A stretch of 64,000 bases of DNA from Perkinsus olseni (taxonomy: Eukaryota; Perkinsozoa; Perkinsida; Perkinsidae), in the NCBI GenBank assembly GCA_013115135.1, contig JABANP010000105.1:62001-126000 (forward strand). The letters are read 5' to 3'. Position 1 is the stretch's first letter; every line of letters starts with the position of its first letter. The position numbers and the translations under genes are program-made. Below, piece after piece: positions 23,001-34,552 of the stretch. Below the pieces are notes generated by a model that was not told the origin of the DNA, ran no database searches, and worked only from the letters and a program-made list of their open reading frames with translations.

Positions 23001-26000
23001 CCGAATCGGTATCTCATCATGGATCGGCATTGCCGATCCATTCAGCCTCTCCGTCTACAGGCCAAGGGAGCATAACACCCAAAGTGTTGGAACGGGTTGT
23101 AACCAGGGAGATAGGGCCCCATCATGGGGGCCATATTGCTGACGGTGCAGTGGTTGCTCTTGAATGAGTTCAGAGCACCGAAGTATGCAAACATGGCCAT
23201 CACACCGAGAGAGATTCCATCGCATGCGGCAACCAGATTCTTGAAGTCTTCCCTTCGCTTGCTGTACGCGTCAATCTCTTCTGGATAGAGGGGCCATCGA
23301 AGAACAACTTCGTGTTGGTGATCTTACACGCATTTTTACATACAGCGCTCAGTCGCAGAGCGGTGTGATCCAATAGATCCTCCAGCTCCTAACCCATCGC
23401 ATGACGACTCGTCTAGTCTGGTCTGCTTGCCACCAAGACACTTCGTAAGATTAAGTCTCATTTATACGACCGCGACGCTCTGGGGACTATGTTAACTTTC
23501 GTGCTGTATAATATCACTCTTGCCGGAAACGACAAACGGAGTGAGGATGAGTCCTGGAGGACAGAACGGTCAGAAGGAGTGAGAACTCATTCTTCAAGTC
23601 AGTGAAAAGCACATGCAAATCTCTACGGACGTCGAGGCTGCTGCGACTCAGTCGCAGCGACTGTTTCGCAACAACCGGGAGAATTTTCTCCGCGACCGGA
23701 ACAAATGTACCGAAACAGAATTTCTGGGTCTAACGAGGTAGACCAAGCCAGTCGACCCTAAAAACTCACCCCGGGAACCGGCGGCAAGAGGAACATGATA
23801 ATTCCGATGATATAAATAATCCCCACCACAGCCGCCAAACTCATCGTCTCCAAACGCTCGTTCAGCCAGGATAAAAATACATAGGTCACCTTCGCCACGC
23901 CAACCCAGAGACAGTAGTAAAGCAAGCACAGCAGGCATATCTTCTTCAATACCGAGCCCCAGTGCCAACCTCTGATACGCTCCAGGAACGCTCTCATGCC
24001 GTGTGATACCATTCCCCGTTCTTTCAGAGGGCGATTCGTCCACCACAGAGAGCGGACGCATTGACGCAGAAAGTCGAGAAGCACAGCGATGAGCAGGCCG
24101 ACGTTGACCATGCAGATGAAAAAAGCGCGCGCCCAGTCACTTGACGCCATGCCGAGTAAAGATGCGACGAGCGGGGACTTGTGGGCCACTTCGAGAAGAC
24201 GAGCTTTCCCGAAGGACATGAACGCCCAGATGAACAGAACCTGAAAAATCAGAAATTTTTCCCGAAAAGTTTTTCTTTTTTTTTCTCTTACCAGGGACCC
24301 TGCTCCTGCGAAGCCCATAACCGCGCCGGACATACTACTGGACGAACCCGCAATCGATGATGCAATCCAGAAGCACATCACCAGCAGACTTGTGAAAACC
24401 ACGAACGTCTTAAGCGAGGCCTCTGTCTCATGCGAGTGGGACAACGCCTGAAAACGAAGAGCGACGAGAGAAGTTTCGCCAGGCGAATCGCATTCTTATT
24501 GTAGTGTTTTTAAGATCCGATCCCGTGATGCCAGAAGGCCCACTCCAACCATGGCAGACGTATAGAATTTTGTTCTCACTCAGCTTCTGATCACGGATGC
24601 CGAACCCACTGCGTCGATTTCAGTCGATTTCACCGCCAAAAATTTCTATCGCAGGGAGAGAAAAATTACGATGTGGAAACGTGATCAGCCTCAAAACATC
24701 ACATACTTGAGATCGCCCTTAGGAAATATTTCTGACCGGACTGCGCACACGCTTCCCTCTACTACTTCCGTCCTCGCGAACGAATCATTAGACGCCCTCA
24801 ACTTGCAGAAAATGGCCAGGATAATCAACGTGAACGCTACTATCATTGGGGTAACATAAACGATATATGCCGTGGTTAGAGTAGTGGAACACTCTGAGAG
24901 AAGAAGGCCATCATTACCGATATTAAGAACAAGGCAAATTAATAATGAATTTATGACAGAGCGATCCTCTGCCTGCCAGGGCTACGTCCCGATTGGGAAA
25001 AACCGTTTCATCATCATATCGTAAAATGTTCCCGGCGGGAATGAATTTTAGACTTCAAGAACGGCTCCAGTGATTTTCCTTCGTTGAAAATTTCTCCTAG
25101 TTCCGGCGGGATCTCAGGAACATTATTTTCGAGAGCTGGATGACTCCCTGTCTCGATAATCGCAACTCAAAGGTTGCGTTCGTCCATGATAGCATTGACC
25201 TTCTTCGCGCTTACCGTCATATAACCTCTCATTCTCCTTAGGATCGTCCGAAAGGGTGCCCTCGCCAGCCGCAGCCCTCACGCAATGCAACTTGTAATCA
25301 ACCCGCAGCCCCTTGTGTAGATCATCTAGCTCGAGACTGATTCTCTCTCGCTCTTCCTCGTCCCAAAAGTGCTGCCCGTCCCAGGCTTCGATTGCGATCC
25401 AGCCGACCCAAGCCGCGAGGATGAGGAACCCCAAAACCAAAGAAAGGTAATAGATGGTACGATAGAAGACCCCAGAATGAACCCGGAGGCACAGCAGATA
25501 TCTGAGAAATTTGGTATATGGAAGAGGAGGAAAGATGTTTGTACCTTATGAGAGCCAGGAGGATGGGGACGTGCAGAAGTCCGACGATGAGCGGGCCTTG
25601 AGGATACGCAGTCCCGCGCAGGAGACCGGAAGCAACGAATAACGCCCAACCTGCACGGGAAGATTCGGGCAACACTTGCTGTCGTGGTAGTAGACTACCA
25701 CACCTTCCCCTACTCAGAGAGTCAGTGAGCGCTATTATCTTGCATCAAAGATTCGGACAACAGCTGCTGCCGCTGTGGTCAAGGGTGTTCAATAACTTCG
25801 TGAGCATTTTAGCGTACACACTGGTTATAATGGTGATAGTAGAATACCACACCTTCCCCTACTCAGACAGTCAATAAGCGCTTATCATCTAGTGGACGTG
25901 CTCCGCCTCGATATGCCATTACGCTCTATGCATAGCATTCTTTCAAGCGCGATGCATATACCACACCAACCACTACTCCTAGTAGTAGTATACCCCTCCA

Positions 26001-26362
26001 CCCCTTAGACTCCCCTACCTGCCGTGCCAGCGACCAGCTTGGGCCAGACGTGCCAGCGTTGCACATCACATAAGAAGAGCAGCACGCAGAAGCCAGAAAG
26101 ACCCGAGACGCTGAGGTTGGATAAGTCCTCAAACTCGTGGAGGCTGTTGTAGATGTCCACACCGAAGCCTGACAGAGATGTCGTGACCAGGAATCGAACC
26201 TGGGTCCTTCCACTTACCGATGTCCGAAAATAAGAGGCAAACGATCGCACTAGGCAGCACCAAGGCCATGAGTATCGCCCATAGCGCACTAGGGTCAACC
26301 TCGGATACCAGATCAATTTCTTCGTGCAGCGCAGAGCGGGACTTCTGAGGTGGCGGGGGAGC
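20047..26362 (-). CDS. VTT-family multi-pass membrane protein
   Basis: Fourteen exons: 26362-26218, 26168-26019, 25674-25545, 25501-25215, 24893-24703, 24447-24292, 24240-23770, 22263-22173, 21905-21781, 21233-21102, 20931-20717, 20658-20540, 20496-20335, 20120-20047. All phases agree and the sum is exactly 816 codons. The signature LLPPVPGVPVYVTAG, followed by an amphipathic QKIIGEQLGKSIRIQKF and VAILCGGPDWPTSVLTGI, matches the VTT (SNARE-associated/DedA-like) domain as found in large protist proteins. Around it are several more hydrophobic spans (WAILMALVLPSAIVCLLF, TLIILAIFCKL, PCIFLIIPCVLSGALL) and an acidic luminal or cytosolic loop (FWDEEERERISLELDDLHKG). VTT proteins act as lipid scramblases or membrane-organising factors of the ER and Golgi; that role is inferred. 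The initiator exon, upstream of 26,362, was not found. Confidence 0.85.
23042..23388 (-). pseudogene. Frame-broken coding remnant inside VTT gene intron
   Basis: Within the 1.5-kb intron 22,264-23,769, on the same strand, an acceptor TTAG at 23,389-23,392 opens a coding-like frame (ELEDLLDHTALRLSAVCKNA). About 23,295-23,305 the sense continues one base out of frame (RWPLYPEEIDAYSKRREDF, GISLGVMAMFAYFGALNSF) to a stop at 23,042. Together they look like one small membrane protein with a single indel. I do not recognise the family. It could be a nested pseudogene, an alternative exon or a sequencing error. Confidence 0.5.
25685..25885. repeat. Intronic tandem duplication in VTT gene
   Basis: A block containing ACCACACCTTCCCCTACTCA occurs at about 25,697 and again at about 25,847; the flanking GACAACA..TGCTGCCG sequence is also duplicated. 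Confidence 0.65.
26169..26217 (-). other. 49-nt intron carrying a perfect tRNA T-arm
   Basis: Between the GTAAGT donor and CAG acceptor the intron contains CCAGG-TTCGATT-CCTGG, a 5-bp stem with a 7-nt loop and consensus B-box, preceded by AAGGAC as in tRNA variable/T junctions. The T-arm fills nearly half the intron. Confidence 0.75.
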
Positions 26363-26595
26363 CTGAATCGACACATGCAGGAGAAGTGGAAAATAAACAA
26401 AAAATCAGTAAAATTCAATTGGGTAATTCTTGGGTGAGATAGAAGGAATTTGTTTGCCTAGTGCCAGGGCGATGATGATCTTTAAGTTGTTAGGATCTCT
26501 TCCTAAGGACTTTCATACCGTGCGTCCGACTCTACAATAATAATACTGTACTAATGAATGATGAATAAAACTTAATATAAGTAAGAAATAATTTC

Positions 26596-27637
26596 TCATG
26601 AGTTCCCTACTCTGACTGGCATCTCAATCATCGTGATCTGACCAGTGGTGTTGATAACGGCAGGGACCTCAGGCAGGTCGTCTAAGCCTCCCTCGTACAA
26701 CTTCTGAATGCACACAGCAGCCTCTAGAGGATTTACAGTAGGCATACTCACATCGCTGTAGTCCTCTTCCCTCGCCTCCACGCTCTTTCGCGACTCGATT
26801 CCCTCTCGAGGTTCCTCTGTCCTCCCTCGGGGCTCCTCCATGCTCTTTCTTGTCGCCTCTGTGCTTCTGCGAGGCCCCTCACTTTCGCCTCGACGCTCCT
26901 CTATACTCCTCCGAGTCTCTCTCGAGCCTTCTCGACGCTCCTCTATGCTTCTTCGAGTCTCTCTCGACCCTTCTCGATGCTCCTCCATACTCCTTCGGGG
27001 CCCTTCTGTACTCGCCCGATGCGCCCCTATACTCCTTCGGGGCCCTTCTGTACTCGCTCGATGCTCCTCTATACCCCCACGAGCCTCCTCAACGCTCCAT
27101 CTGGGCTCTCCTATGCTCCTTCGAGAGCCCTTACTTTCTCCTTGAGGCTCCTTCACACTCTCACGAGGCCCCTCTATGCTCCTGCGAGGCCCCTCACTTT
27201 CCTCAGATGGCTCCCTTATGCACCCTCGATGCTCCTCTATACTCCTTCGGGGCCCTTCTGTACTGCCTCGAGGCTCCCGTACGCTCCTTCGGGGCTCCTC
27301 CATGCTCTTTCTTGTCGCCTCTGTACTCCTGCGAGGCCCCTCACTTTCCTCAGATGGCTCCCTTATGTTCCCTCGATGCTCCTCTATACTCCTTCGGGGC
27401 CCTTCTGTACTCCCTCGAGGCTCCTCCATGCTCTTTCTTGTCGCCTCTGCACTCCTACGAGGCCCCTGACTTTCGCCTCGAAGCTCCTCTATGGTCTCTC
27501 TACGTTCCTCTATACTCCTTCGGGACGCCTCCGTCCCTCCTGAGGCCTCCTCGAGGCTGCCCGGCCCCTCCGCCATCACCCTCTCTATGTGATCATCCAC
27601 CCGTCGTAGGCGCTGCTGTCTATCGGATGCACGGCGG
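26596..27637 (-). CDS. Charged tandem-repeat protein
   Basis: A minus-strand exon from an acceptor at 27,638 to TGA at 26,596 codes for a short N-terminal part (RQQRLRRVDDHIERVMAEGP). About 230 residues of degenerate 7/14-residue units follow, with consensus RRSIEEPRGSTEGP and variants RRSTEATRKSMEEP and RRSIEERREGSRET. A unique C-terminus (NPLEAAVCIQKLYEGGLDDL) ends the chain. The repeats are extremely rich in Arg, Glu and Ser, likely helical or disordered, and are coded by a 21/42-bp minisatellite, so copy number should vary between strains. Upstream exon(s) with the start were not resolved. Function unknown; such repeats occur in cytoskeletal and surface-adjacent proteins, which is only suggestive. 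Confidence 0.65.
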
Positions 27638-28443
27638 CTAGAGGTATCTTTCGCAGCCGAAAGAATGGCGAGGAAACTGAATGATTTGTTACTGCAGTTG
27701 CACGAAGGTATTGGAAATTGACTCAATCTTGAAATCTTGCTATCTTGCAACCTCTTAACGCACTCTAACTGACTAGAAAAAGCGGATGCTTAACTGATGT
27801 CAAGTTTTTCATCAAATTCGCGAAGTCCAACGGTGGAGTGTCGTATATGCCTGCATGAGTATAATCGAAGGGCGCATGTATAGTGAAGCCGTGCATCGAC
27901 TCAGTAGGATGAAATTTTGTTCGATTTATTTGGACTATTGAATTGTCTTCGGATCTGAGTTGAATGAATCTGCGTAGTTATGCGTCATGTGGAGATCACG
28001 TGGATCCCTGTTGCATCAGCCATCGGCTAGTGTGTACCAGAGGAGCAGGATAAGTATCACGATAATTCAATCTTGTATAAATTAGTAGTATGCGCCTCCA
28101 CTGTACGAGATCTCGAGAGTCTTGTGAGAGAGTTTAATGTGAGCTGAAGTATTCAACATGCCTCTCGCTATGAAATAGTTTGATAACGAAAGAAATTTGA
28201 TTCAAATTTTCCGGTCCGATCCCGCTGTTACACTGGCAAGGGTCTCTCCGAGGGAATTGGAGTCGTCATGAGTTTCGTAAAGTCAGAACAGGGCCTGTAC
28301 TGCAGGCGGTATAATTAGAAGTTCTAACTTAAAATTCCTCTGTCGAACCAGCTCGATGTCTACATCGTCTGAGATAAGAACGAAATTGGAAAAGTCGCTC
28401 CCTAGCCGCATCGTTACGTGATTATTATCCAGAATCTCGACTG
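27638..28443. other. Intergenic, nothing firm
   Basis: No supported gene. 27,716-27,756 contains CTTGAAATCTTGCTATCTTG, related to the repeated intron family at 18.9 and 36.4 kb. Confidence 0.5.
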
Positions 28444-30108
28444 ATGTTGGCAGGACCGTATGGCCCTCCGTCGGGGTTGAGAAAAATAGGATGGTTCGGT
28501 TGTCTTAGGGCAAGTGGCAGCCGAGGCAGTGGCTGCTATCTCCGGGTTGGCAGCGGACTTCGGCGATGGTCCGATGACATTGAAGATTCTATTATCGTCT
28601 GGAGCTGGAAGCGCATTCTTGGCAGCATTGGTGAACCTATTGCATGTAATAAAGAAGAAGGAGAATACGATAGTCTGCGTCGGCCGAGCTGAGTCGGTCT
28701 TGAGCTTAGTACGTTCTGCGCAAACTCATACACGATCGTCGTTGCCAGGTGCTCTATTACCATCCCTTGGCCCTACTCAGTGTCGCGGAGAGTCTCTTCC
28801 TCGTGTCGTTTTCTATTATGATGCTAGCAGTGGATCTCCCGACGCACAACCGAGTAGCTATGGAGTTGAGGGTAGTAGGAAGGAAGGACTCTTCACAGAT
28901 GCAGCCACTTAGATACATTTCGAGTATTTCGATATCCTCTTGGTTTTTGCTGTTGAACTTGTAGCTTGGAAATTCAAAGTTTGAATTCTTGACGCCAAGT
29001 ACGCCTTTAGAGCGCAATCTGTCAGTGACACTGACTCAGTGTAATTCCGGGTAGTTTATGCTCAATGAAAGAGACATCTGCCTCTGATCAACTAATCCCA
29101 TGGGTGATACTAATCCCATAGTTCAACTTAACTGGCTGTCACGATCAACTTGTGAGCCACTGGCTGGGGACAGTCTGTCACCCCCCCCCCCTCCGCTCAC
29201 AGATGGCACCACATGGAGGTCCTCAGTATCTCGTAGGAGAAACACGGTGCGTTTTGTCTACATGCCTTCGGGACTGCGGAAACTGCAGACGTCTATGGGA
29301 CATATGGACTCGCCGCCCTGTGGTCGAATGGTTGAGCCTCTCACGATTGGGTGGCGAGGCCTTGACTGAAGCCAATAATATGCTCACAACCAGTGACCGC
29401 GCAAGGTGAGGATCATCGGCGACACATCGTGAACGGAGAATTCTCATCGAAAACCACCGCGGAGTACCGTGCGTTGGCGGGGATGGCCCTGTATGACTGT
29501 ATGACTGAGTTAATTCTGTGGTCACTAGGTCTTCAAGACCTGGTCTTGTCTACTCACACTGGAGTGAATGAAGATTTTGATGGGTTTCTTTCGCATGGAG
29601 GACTTCTTTATTCGTTAAAGAGGCTAAAAGTTTATCGTGATGACGTTCATCGCGCCGCAGCCTTCGCTGCCACACTCGTAGGGGGCAAGACCTTCATGTG
29701 CTTCTTCGGGCTCGGATTCGACCGAGAACACAGGAAAGCCATGGACACTTCCTACTTCCGCGCGCCGTAGTCGTTCCGAGCAATGCGATATATGATATTG
29801 AATGCATCTCTGGAAGGCTATTCAAGTCGGAGCAGCGCTGGAAAACTCGCTTGACTGGCATAGTACATCAAGGCAGCCTCCAAGACGATCGCGGCCAAGT
29901 CCAGTGAGCGGACGCACTTGGTGTTCAACGAACCATACAGCGGCGAGGACTTGTCGAACTCCGAGGAGACGTCGAAGAAAGAGGGTTCAAGGTGTGACTC
30001 ATACGGCCTAGAAAGTTCTATCCTTTTCTTCGTACCTCTCGTGTGAGTGCCGACCACTCATTGGTGTGGATCGGCTTGGGCACGACACTGCTGTTGCGTT
30101 TCAACTAA
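28444..30108 (+). CDS. Membrane protein, unrecognised
   Basis: Exons with membrane character: about 28,510-28,645 (LKILLSSGAGSAFLAALVNL) and 28,749-28,871 (LALLSVAESLFLVSFSIMML) join in phase 0, as does 29,203 onward (CVLSTCLRDCGNCRRLWDIW). A following exon (YRALAGMALYDCMTELILWS) is reached by a proposed GTGACC donor at about 29,391. Later exons include one at about 29,870-29,992 (HLVFNEPYSGEDLSNSEETS) and a last one at about 30,050-30,108 ending in a possible C-terminal anchor (LVWIGLGTTLLLRFN). An ATG at 28,444 is a plausible start, but its link to the next exon is out of phase as drawn. At least three membrane segments are expected. Function unknown. Confidence 0.55.
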
Positions 30109-30783
30109 TTCATGCCTGTCTTGAAGACAGTGTCTTTGTAGGCATGCAAGCGAAATTCGCCGCCACCCACGACTAGCACCAGTCAAAACCGTGCAAAGTA
30201 TCGGAGCATATACGCTGCTCCAACGACTGAGATTTCTCCTGTCATTCCAATGATTGCTGCGAGTGAATATGTTCAGACTCATTGGCCATCATCGCTGACA
30301 CCCTTCGCATCGAGCGTCACAGACGTTTCAGCCTCGAAGGTTCCTCCAAGTTGTTATACAGCCTTGTTTCTTGTCTTGTTGTAATCGAATTTCTAATTTA
30401 ATGGAGAAATCTTAATTTAACAAGTTGCATGCAACATAATTGCATGTTCGCTCTGTTTGATATATTCAAGCCCGTGTCTGAGCTGATCGCTTGCTCTTCA
30501 GGGCTTCGCAGAAGGCTTTCTGAAGATACTCACTCGGATCACTGGGAAGGGGGCGTGGTATGGGTACTTGGGTTCAGCGGTGTTCTCGAGTATGCGATCC
30601 AATAATTGCTGGTAATAAGCGACGGGTCCCAGCCTGCGACTCCCAGGTTCAATTCTCGGTAAGGTCATCCTGGAATGTGCTCATGTGGGGTAGGTTGCAG
30701 CGTACTGCAGGCCGTTGTCGTTTTTCGCATGCGTGTCTAGGCAAGGTCGTTGATGTCCTCCGAGCACAGTTCTCGGTTCGACC
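30109..30783. other. Intergenic with tRNA-like segment
   Basis: At 30,615-30,665 there is a tRNA-like stretch (plus) with B-box GGTTCAATTCTC. No gene is supported; an antisense ORF at 30,282-30,058 overlaps the upstream gene's end and is considered a shadow. Confidence 0.4.
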
Positions 30784-32647
30784 ATGGTTATTGCATTTTT
30801 ACTCAGGGCCGCTGGTGCCTGGCTATTGGGTGGCTACACCTTCCTAGTAGGACTCATCGCTGGAGCGCTTGGCTTCTCAAAGTCGCGGAAACTGAACCGA
30901 GTAATATATTTTTCGACTTTTCGAGCCGAAATAATCCCCTTTCCAGATAAGAAGGGAAGTTGGGCTACAATTCGATAATGACGCAGAGAGAGTTTACGAG
31001 TCCTTTGCAGTCGATGATCCCTCCAGAGGAATGACTCGGGAGGAGTTTGCTGCTATGGCATGTAATAACTAATTTCGTGGCGCGTGACGGATACTTTTGA
31101 TTAGCATCACCCTAATTTCGCGGCGCGTGAGACTGGAGGTGCCTAACTTGAATGTTAGGAGCACTTTCAGGACTGAATTTGTCGTGTAAAAGACGTTCCT
31201 GGGAGCGCTCCCGAAACTCGGGAGAGGCCTACTGAGCACTCGGACGGATTCCTGATGGCCTCCGAAGTCTTTCGGAATATACAGCACGAGTTAAAGTCGT
31301 TGAAAGTGAAAAGTTGAAGCAAATATATAAGGTTAATTTTCTGGTACTAGCGAGAATTTTGATCGTGCTATAGCCAACCACACTCTGAATAAATCCTCAT
31401 GAAACCGTGATGGTCTCATGCCTAGGCACTGGAGAAGTTTTTCACTTGCCAAAGGTGAATTTTGCGATGTGTGATGTGTTCTTCGCTATTGTTTTTCGTA
31501 TCCTCCACTGTATTTTCGCGGCGCGTGACAATGATCCCTTCTTCTTTCAGCCCAGTTAACTGGTATAACCCTTCGTGATGACGAAGTGAGGTATATCTAC
31601 TCCGCCATTTGTATCGGTGCGGGGTACAGGAATTCCAAAGGAGAACTCTACGGCTTCTGAACTGCGGAGGTGGATGAACTCGACCTTCACCTTGCTCTGA
31701 TCTCTGGTACTATCACGAGGGGGATTGACGCAATGCCTTTGTTGCGGTGCGCTGGACTCCATTTTCTCAGTTCATAAGAGACCCACTTTACGGGGTGAAT
31801 CTCGTACTGAATGGGAAGTCTCGAAATTTGCGAGGATATTAGTGCCCAAATTATTTGAAAATTCTCAGATTCTGAAAAGTCGTCGGGTTTCTGTAAGGAA
31901 CGATCGGAGACTTGTTGGCGAGTCGTTTATTTAGCTCCCTTACAGTTGACCTGTTGGAGTTAGTTTCACTGCGCCCCAGTGTATTGCCACATTTCCCGAC
32001 TACGTGCGTGGGTTGTGCGAATAGTGCGGACCGTTGCAAACGTCGAATCTGGGAATTCCGATTGGGTTGGCGAGTACTCGATGCCGAATCCCAATTTTTG
32101 TTGGTATCTCTATTTCGTTTTTGAGTTCTTAGCGTCGTGCAGATTCAGGAAGAATGGATTATTCTGGACCGTTGCCATACCCAAAATAGGGGGAATTCCG
32201 ATCTGTTTGGGCCCCTCTTTGAATTTTCTGTTGGTTATGGATTTTGGTTTTCTGATCGATCAGGACTCGAAGATTCATCCGAAGCAGAGGAGTGTCGACA
32301 TTTTTACCAGCTGATTGTTTATGTGTTACAATATTGCTTCCAAGTCATATCTTGAGGTTGCGCGAGGAAGATACAAAACGGGTCGGATGTAGTGCCTTTT
32401 TTATGAGTGCTGTGGCGGATGGAGTTGAAGTGCCGTCCGAGAGCATTTTTCGGAGGCTGGCTAAGTTCCTGTGGCTTGAGACTGAAAGTGTTGATAAAGT
32501 ACGCAAGGTAGTGATGATCGGGCGACCGGGTATCCATACCACTCCTTTCGTGAATCGTGCCAGGCGATAGATGCTCAGCTAACAGCGGACGCGGGGAAGC
32601 TTCTGAGTGAAGGCCAATTGGAGCGAATCGCGATCCACGAAGAGTAG
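30784..32647 (+). CDS. Membrane-anchored EF-hand protein with a frame break
   Basis: Exon 1 (30,784-30,900) starts MVIAFLLRAAGAWLLGGYTF and forms a signal anchor. Exon 2 (30,947-31,063) has a degenerate EF-hand (ESFAVDDPSRGMTREEFAAM). Exon 3 starts at 31,551 (LTGITLRDDEVRYIYSAI). The C-terminal exons end at 32,507 (ESIFRRLAKFLWLETESVDK) and run 32,564-32,647 (QLTADAGKLLSEGQLERIAI, stop TAG). In exon 3 the helix after the EF loop (ELRRWMNSTFTLL) is one base out of frame from about 31,651-31,660, so the copy may be inactive or the base miscalled. The exon(s) joining 31.7 and 32.35 kb are not resolved. Expected role: calcium-responsive protein tethered to a membrane. Confidence 0.6.
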
Positions 32648-32719
32648 TGGGGTGGGATGAGCGGCTGAGAACCCGCGGTAGCACTTCCCGCGGAGGTTCG
32701 ATCCCGGCGAGGAGCTTTT

Positions 32720-33576
32720 ATGTTTATGCCAGTGAAACCCTCGCCAAGGGCATCGGCGTCTGCGGAGCGGTGGTGGCGATACGACTTTGTGAATGGGGTG
32801 GCGTGTGGGCTGATGGAGCTCGAAGATGTAATAGGGGATGGAGGGTGCTCTGTAGCATTGGATAACTCAACGAGAGTCGTTTACAGTGGATCTTGATGAG
32901 TTACAACAGTAATACTTTGGTTAGCATTTCACTGTTGTCATATCATACAGGTGGCCGAGGGTGGGGCTGAGCAGGGAAATATTATTTTACCAATGCACCG
33001 AGTATTTTCTTGCTTGGGATAACGTATAGTTTGAGAATGTACGGCCAAAAATCCGGCGCAATATTTCCCGCCCCCGGCCACCTGTGAATAGCAACACAGT
33101 AGAGAGACGCAGTCAATTTTGCACAGCTTCTTGTAGCTAGGCTGCGCCGTCGCCGGCCGGTCACTCGATTGTTGTAGCAAGTGATATTAATGAGGGTGAC
33201 GACTTCGTCGTCTGTCTTGCACGGGTGGAGATACGAAAGGGAACCTCCTGACGAAGAGGAGGCTAGTGTTAGATTTGATAGCTACGAGTGGTTTTTGGAT
33301 CATGAGGCAATCACAAGAGGACTCATGCAGCAAGACAGGGAGTTGTGTGCAACACTTCCTCACATTCATTTTCGCGATCCGATAATGAGCAATCTAGCAA
33401 GGAGAATCATGGGACGAGACAGTTCGATTGTGAGCACCATCTTCTCATAGGAGGTCGTGTCAGACTATCGGGCCCTGCCGGCGTTCACAGCCTTCTTTGG
33501 GGCGTATTATTTGGTCAGAGCGGTCCAGGGGAGTTCGATGCTCTATGGCGTCATGACGGAGCCGAATAATATGTAA
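32720..33576 (+). CDS. Small protein with C-terminal membrane span
   Basis: ATG 32,720 opens MFMPVKPSPRASASAERWWR. Later exons give AGHSIVVASDINEGDDFVVC (from about 33,136), then RFDSYEWFLDHEAITRGLMQ, ending with RALPAFTAFFGAYYLVRAVQ and stop TAA 33,574-33,576. The last two coding stretches are in the same frame, interrupted by TAG. Removing the 21-nt GTGAGC...CATAG segment (33,430-33,450) joins them. The join at about 33,221-33,257 would also be a very short intron (34-37 nt). The start lies about 70 bp after the preceding gene's stop, and the intron before 33,136 contains a fold-back repeat. The family is not recognised. Confidence 0.55.
32948..33084. repeat. Fold-back element (MITE-like)
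   Basis: Ends are inverted: CAGGTGGCCG ... GGGAAATATT at the left and AATATTTCCCG ... CGGCCACCTG at the right, about 35 and 25 bp arms around a 75-bp centre. It lies inside an intron of the small membrane-protein gene. Confidence 0.65.
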
Positions 33577-33671
33577 TTGGGGATTTTTAGGAGGGCTCAC
33601 GATCATCTAAAGGTCCACTTGCACGTTAGGTTTTATCACTGATAGTGCCTCAGGATGGTTGGATGGAAGTT

Positions 33672-33970
33672 GGTACTTTCCCAACCAAATTTTCTGTTGA
33701 AATCATTGGGAAATTTTTAGTAGTTTCGTTGAATTTGTTACTTTCTCCGCCGAATTTTGTGTGAAATTTTCGAGAAATTTCGAGTGGTTTCGTTGAATTC
33801 GTTACTTTCCCGGCCGAAAATTTCTGTTGAAATTACTCGGGGAATTTTTGAATTTTTTTCGTTGAATTTGTTACTTTCCCAACGGAATTTTCTGTTGAAA
33901 ATTTTCGAGAAATTTCGAGTAGTTTCGTTGAATTCGTTACTATCCCGGCCGAAAATTTTCTGTTCTTTAA
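33672..33970. repeat. Five-unit ~66-bp minisatellite
   Basis: Units begin at GTTACTTTC-like sites 33,672, 33,736, 33,801, 33,870 and 33,936. The following bases alternate between CCAAC-type and CCGGCCG-type, implying a two-unit higher-order repeat. It lies about 0.6 kb upstream of the first tandem surface-protein gene. The remainder of 33,577-34,552 shows no gene. Confidence 0.75.
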
Positions 33971-34552
33971 AAGCAGCGAGAATTTGGTAGGTTCGCGAGT
34001 CGGTTGCGACGGCTTTATCGGAAGTACGCTCCGGAAGGGTCTGATACTTGGACGCTGCTCGAATCGATGACAGCGGCTAAGGAGGGGATTGGTGGCGAGG
34101 GAACATGTTTCTGATTCAGAGGAGCTTTGTTTGAGTGCTTCATCAGTGGGGAGGGGGGGTTGACCTGCTTTGCATCTTGCATGCTTGAAGCTGAGATACT
34201 TCCTTATTATTTCAACTATCATTTGCCCTCCAACCCGCTTGTTTGGATACCACCTATGTGACCAATATACTTGTTCATGACATAGCGATCGTCAGTAAGG
34301 CTGTATTAATACCGCATTTTCCTTCGTGATTTTTTAGTAAAATTAGCCGGCGCAGAGAACCCAACGCTACAACGGCTCCAGTGAATTTTTCTCCTCATTC
34401 TAGATTTTTTTGGGCCCGGAATCGATTCAGCTACGGCTGAGCAGCTTATGCTTATTTTCAGTGTACATTACTTTTCTTATTGCAGCCCACCGCGGCGGTA
34501 GGGCCGACCCATTCTGTTGCATCGTCGTCGTCGAGGACTCGATCAAGGCACG

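Noticed and set aside
26840..27641. Long plus-strand ORFs with SPRRS/SSPLCSFEA repeats
   Set aside because: They are antisense readings of the Arg/Glu repeat; the minus-strand frame has a unique non-repeat C-terminus and acceptor site.
29300..29370. tRNA-like TGGTCGAATGGTTGAGCC at 29.32 kb
   Set aside because: It lies within a coding exon and lacks a B-box; considered coincidence.
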